Assembly: GCA_963740395.1 (NCBI GenBank)
Contig: CAVUEP010000014.1
Coordinates: 1-35,412 of the forward strand
From: CADEEN01 sp963740395
GTDB taxonomy: Bacteria > Pseudomonadota > Gammaproteobacteria > Burkholderiales > Burkholderiaceae_C
Length of the DNA: 35,412 bases
Reading direction: 5' to 3'
The notes beneath the pieces are model-generated. The model was not told the origin of the DNA. It was given only the letters and a program-made list of their open reading frames with translations, and did no database searches. Positions 34,959-35,412 of the stretch are shown piece after piece; position 1 is the first letter of the stretch, and each line of letters begins with the position of its first letter. A program made the position numbers and the translations under genes.

Positions 34959-35153
34959 ATGCTGATTCTGACGCGACGCGCTGGTGAGACGGTAATGATC
35001 GGGAGCGATATCACGATCACCGTCTTGGGGGTCAAGGGAAATCAGGTCCGTATCGGGATCAACGCCCCTAAAGACGTCGCAGTGCACCGGGAAGAGATCT
35101 ACGAGCGAATTCAGAGCGAACAGGCCGACAGCGGGACGGCACAGTCCGGTTGA
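34959..35153 (+). CDS. csrA: Carbon storage regulator CsrA
   Basis: An intact 64-residue protein: MLILTRRAGETVMIGSDITI, VLGVKGNQVRIGINAPKDVA and VHREEIYERIQSEQ. The RNA-contacting residues (Leu4, Arg6, Arg7 in the first strand and Arg44 in VHREEIY) are all present. CsrA is a dimeric RNA-binding regulator that blocks or stabilises mRNAs carrying GGA sites, controlling central metabolism, motility and biofilm. It lies between alaS and tRNA-Ser as in E. coli and relatives. The ribosome site AGGAGTAGGA is strong and overlaps two GGA motifs. Confidence 0.97.
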   Translation: MLILTRRAGETVMIGSDITITVLGVKGNQVRIGINAPKDVAVHREEIYERIQSEQADSGTAQSG

Positions 35154-35185
35154 GCCGGAAACGGTCGGGCCCGATTGAAAACCGC

Positions 35186-35214
35186 TTTACCTCAATGAGC
35201 ACGGACAGTAATAT
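35186..35214 (+). promoter_or_regulatory. Promoter of the tRNA-Ser/tRNA-Arg unit
   Basis: TTTACC (35186-35191), 17 bases, TAATAT (35209-35214), then the GC-rich GTGCGGCCC. The GC-rich stretch after the -10 is the discriminator typical of stable-RNA promoters under stringent control. The tRNA starts 49 bases after the -10. Confidence 0.5.
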
Positions 35215-35262
35215 GTGCGGCCCTTTCGCGGTAGCCTGCGGGCAGTAATCATGACCGCGTAC

Positions 35263-35353
35263 GGAGAGATGGCTGAGTGGTCGAAAGCGCTCCCCTGCTA
35301 AGGGAGTAAGGGCTAATACCCCTTCGAGGGTTCGAATCCCTCTCTCTCCGCCA
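35263..35353 (+). tRNA. serV: tRNA-Ser (anticodon GCT), CCA encoded
   Basis: Acceptor GGAGAGA (35263-35269) pairs with TCTCTCC (35343-35349). The anticodon stem CTCCC/GGGAG (35290-35294/35302-35306) holds the loop CTGCTAA, with GCT at 35297-35299. A long variable arm follows, as required for serine tRNAs, then the T-arm GGGTTCGAATCCC. Discriminator G at 35350, CCA at 35351-35353. It is placed after csrA as serV is in E. coli. Confidence 0.96.
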
Positions 35354-35376
35354 AAGATTATCAACGACGAAAATAC

Positions 35377-35412
35377 GCGCCCGTAGCTCAGCTGGATAGA
35401 GTACTCGGCTAC
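35377..35412 (+). tRNA. tRNA-Arg (probably anticodon ACG), cut by window end
   Basis: GCGCCCG acceptor, the D-arm TAGCTCAGCTGGATAGAGTA and the anticodon stem CTCGG, then CTAC where the window stops. The loop would be CTACGAA, giving ACG, as in the E. coli argVYZQ genes that follow serV. The anticodon's last base is not visible. Confidence 0.85.

Overview
The window reads as a composite of three genomic segments with different taxonomic signatures, not one continuous chromosome. Segment A (1 to about 20,850) looks like Burkholderiales (Betaproteobacteria): a PpiD-type foldase next to tRNA-His, a DUF4148 protein, an ECF sigma factor, and a long minus-strand catabolic operon. Segment B (about 20,850 to 31,980) looks like Acidobacteriota of the Vicinamibacteria kind: a degenerate PilT-like ATPase, a MoeB/rhodanese protein and a PD40 beta-propeller protein of types I associate with that group. 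Segment C (about 31,980 to 35,412) is a gammaproteobacterial core block: recX tail, alaS, csrA, tRNA-Ser(GCT), tRNA-Arg, the same order as in Escherichia coli. At both joins a protein is cut off mid-domain and another begins mid-domain on the opposite strand. Taxonomic calls rest on remembered protein features, not on a search.

Segment A, left part: ppiD (5' truncated), tRNA-His and a secreted ankyrin protein on the plus strand. The minus strand then carries a DUF3179 lipoprotein or periplasmic protein, an ECF sigma factor, a DUF4148 protein, a small zinc-finger (anti-sigma-like) protein and a patatin-like phospholipase. Segment A, right part (6.9 to 20.85 kb), is one minus-strand gene train. 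In transcription order it holds a class III aminotransferase, a TAXI binding protein, a TRAP 4TM/12TM permease, gabT, gabD, a nitrilase-family amidohydrolase, a 966-residue Orn/Lys/Arg-type decarboxylase, an orphan ATP-grasp ligase and a C45 N-terminal-nucleophile hydrolase. ATGA overlaps tie neighbours together. I read it as an uptake-plus-catabolism (or conjugate-and-release) pathway for an amine or basic amino acid. It is the best candidate here for an undescribed system.

Segment B holds a PilT-like ATPase, a small secreted unknown, a 249-bp element with 22-bp perfect terminal inverted repeats, a CaiB-type CoA-transferase, a glutaredoxin, a PLP aminotransferase, a SUMF1-family protein coupled to a SIMPL protein, an AlkA-like glycosylase, and then cysM, a JAMM peptidase, a CysO/MoaD-like sulfur carrier and a MoeZ-like adenylyltransferase-rhodanese. 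The last four match the protein-thiocarboxylate cysteine pathway known from mycobacteria. The carrier and MoeZ may be fused.

Sequence quality matters. Dozens of single-base frame breaks occur in genes of all three segments, most of them +1 insertions, while other long genes (the decarboxylase, the TRAP permease, ppiD) are intact. I treat the breaks as sequencing or assembly errors and annotate whole genes across them.
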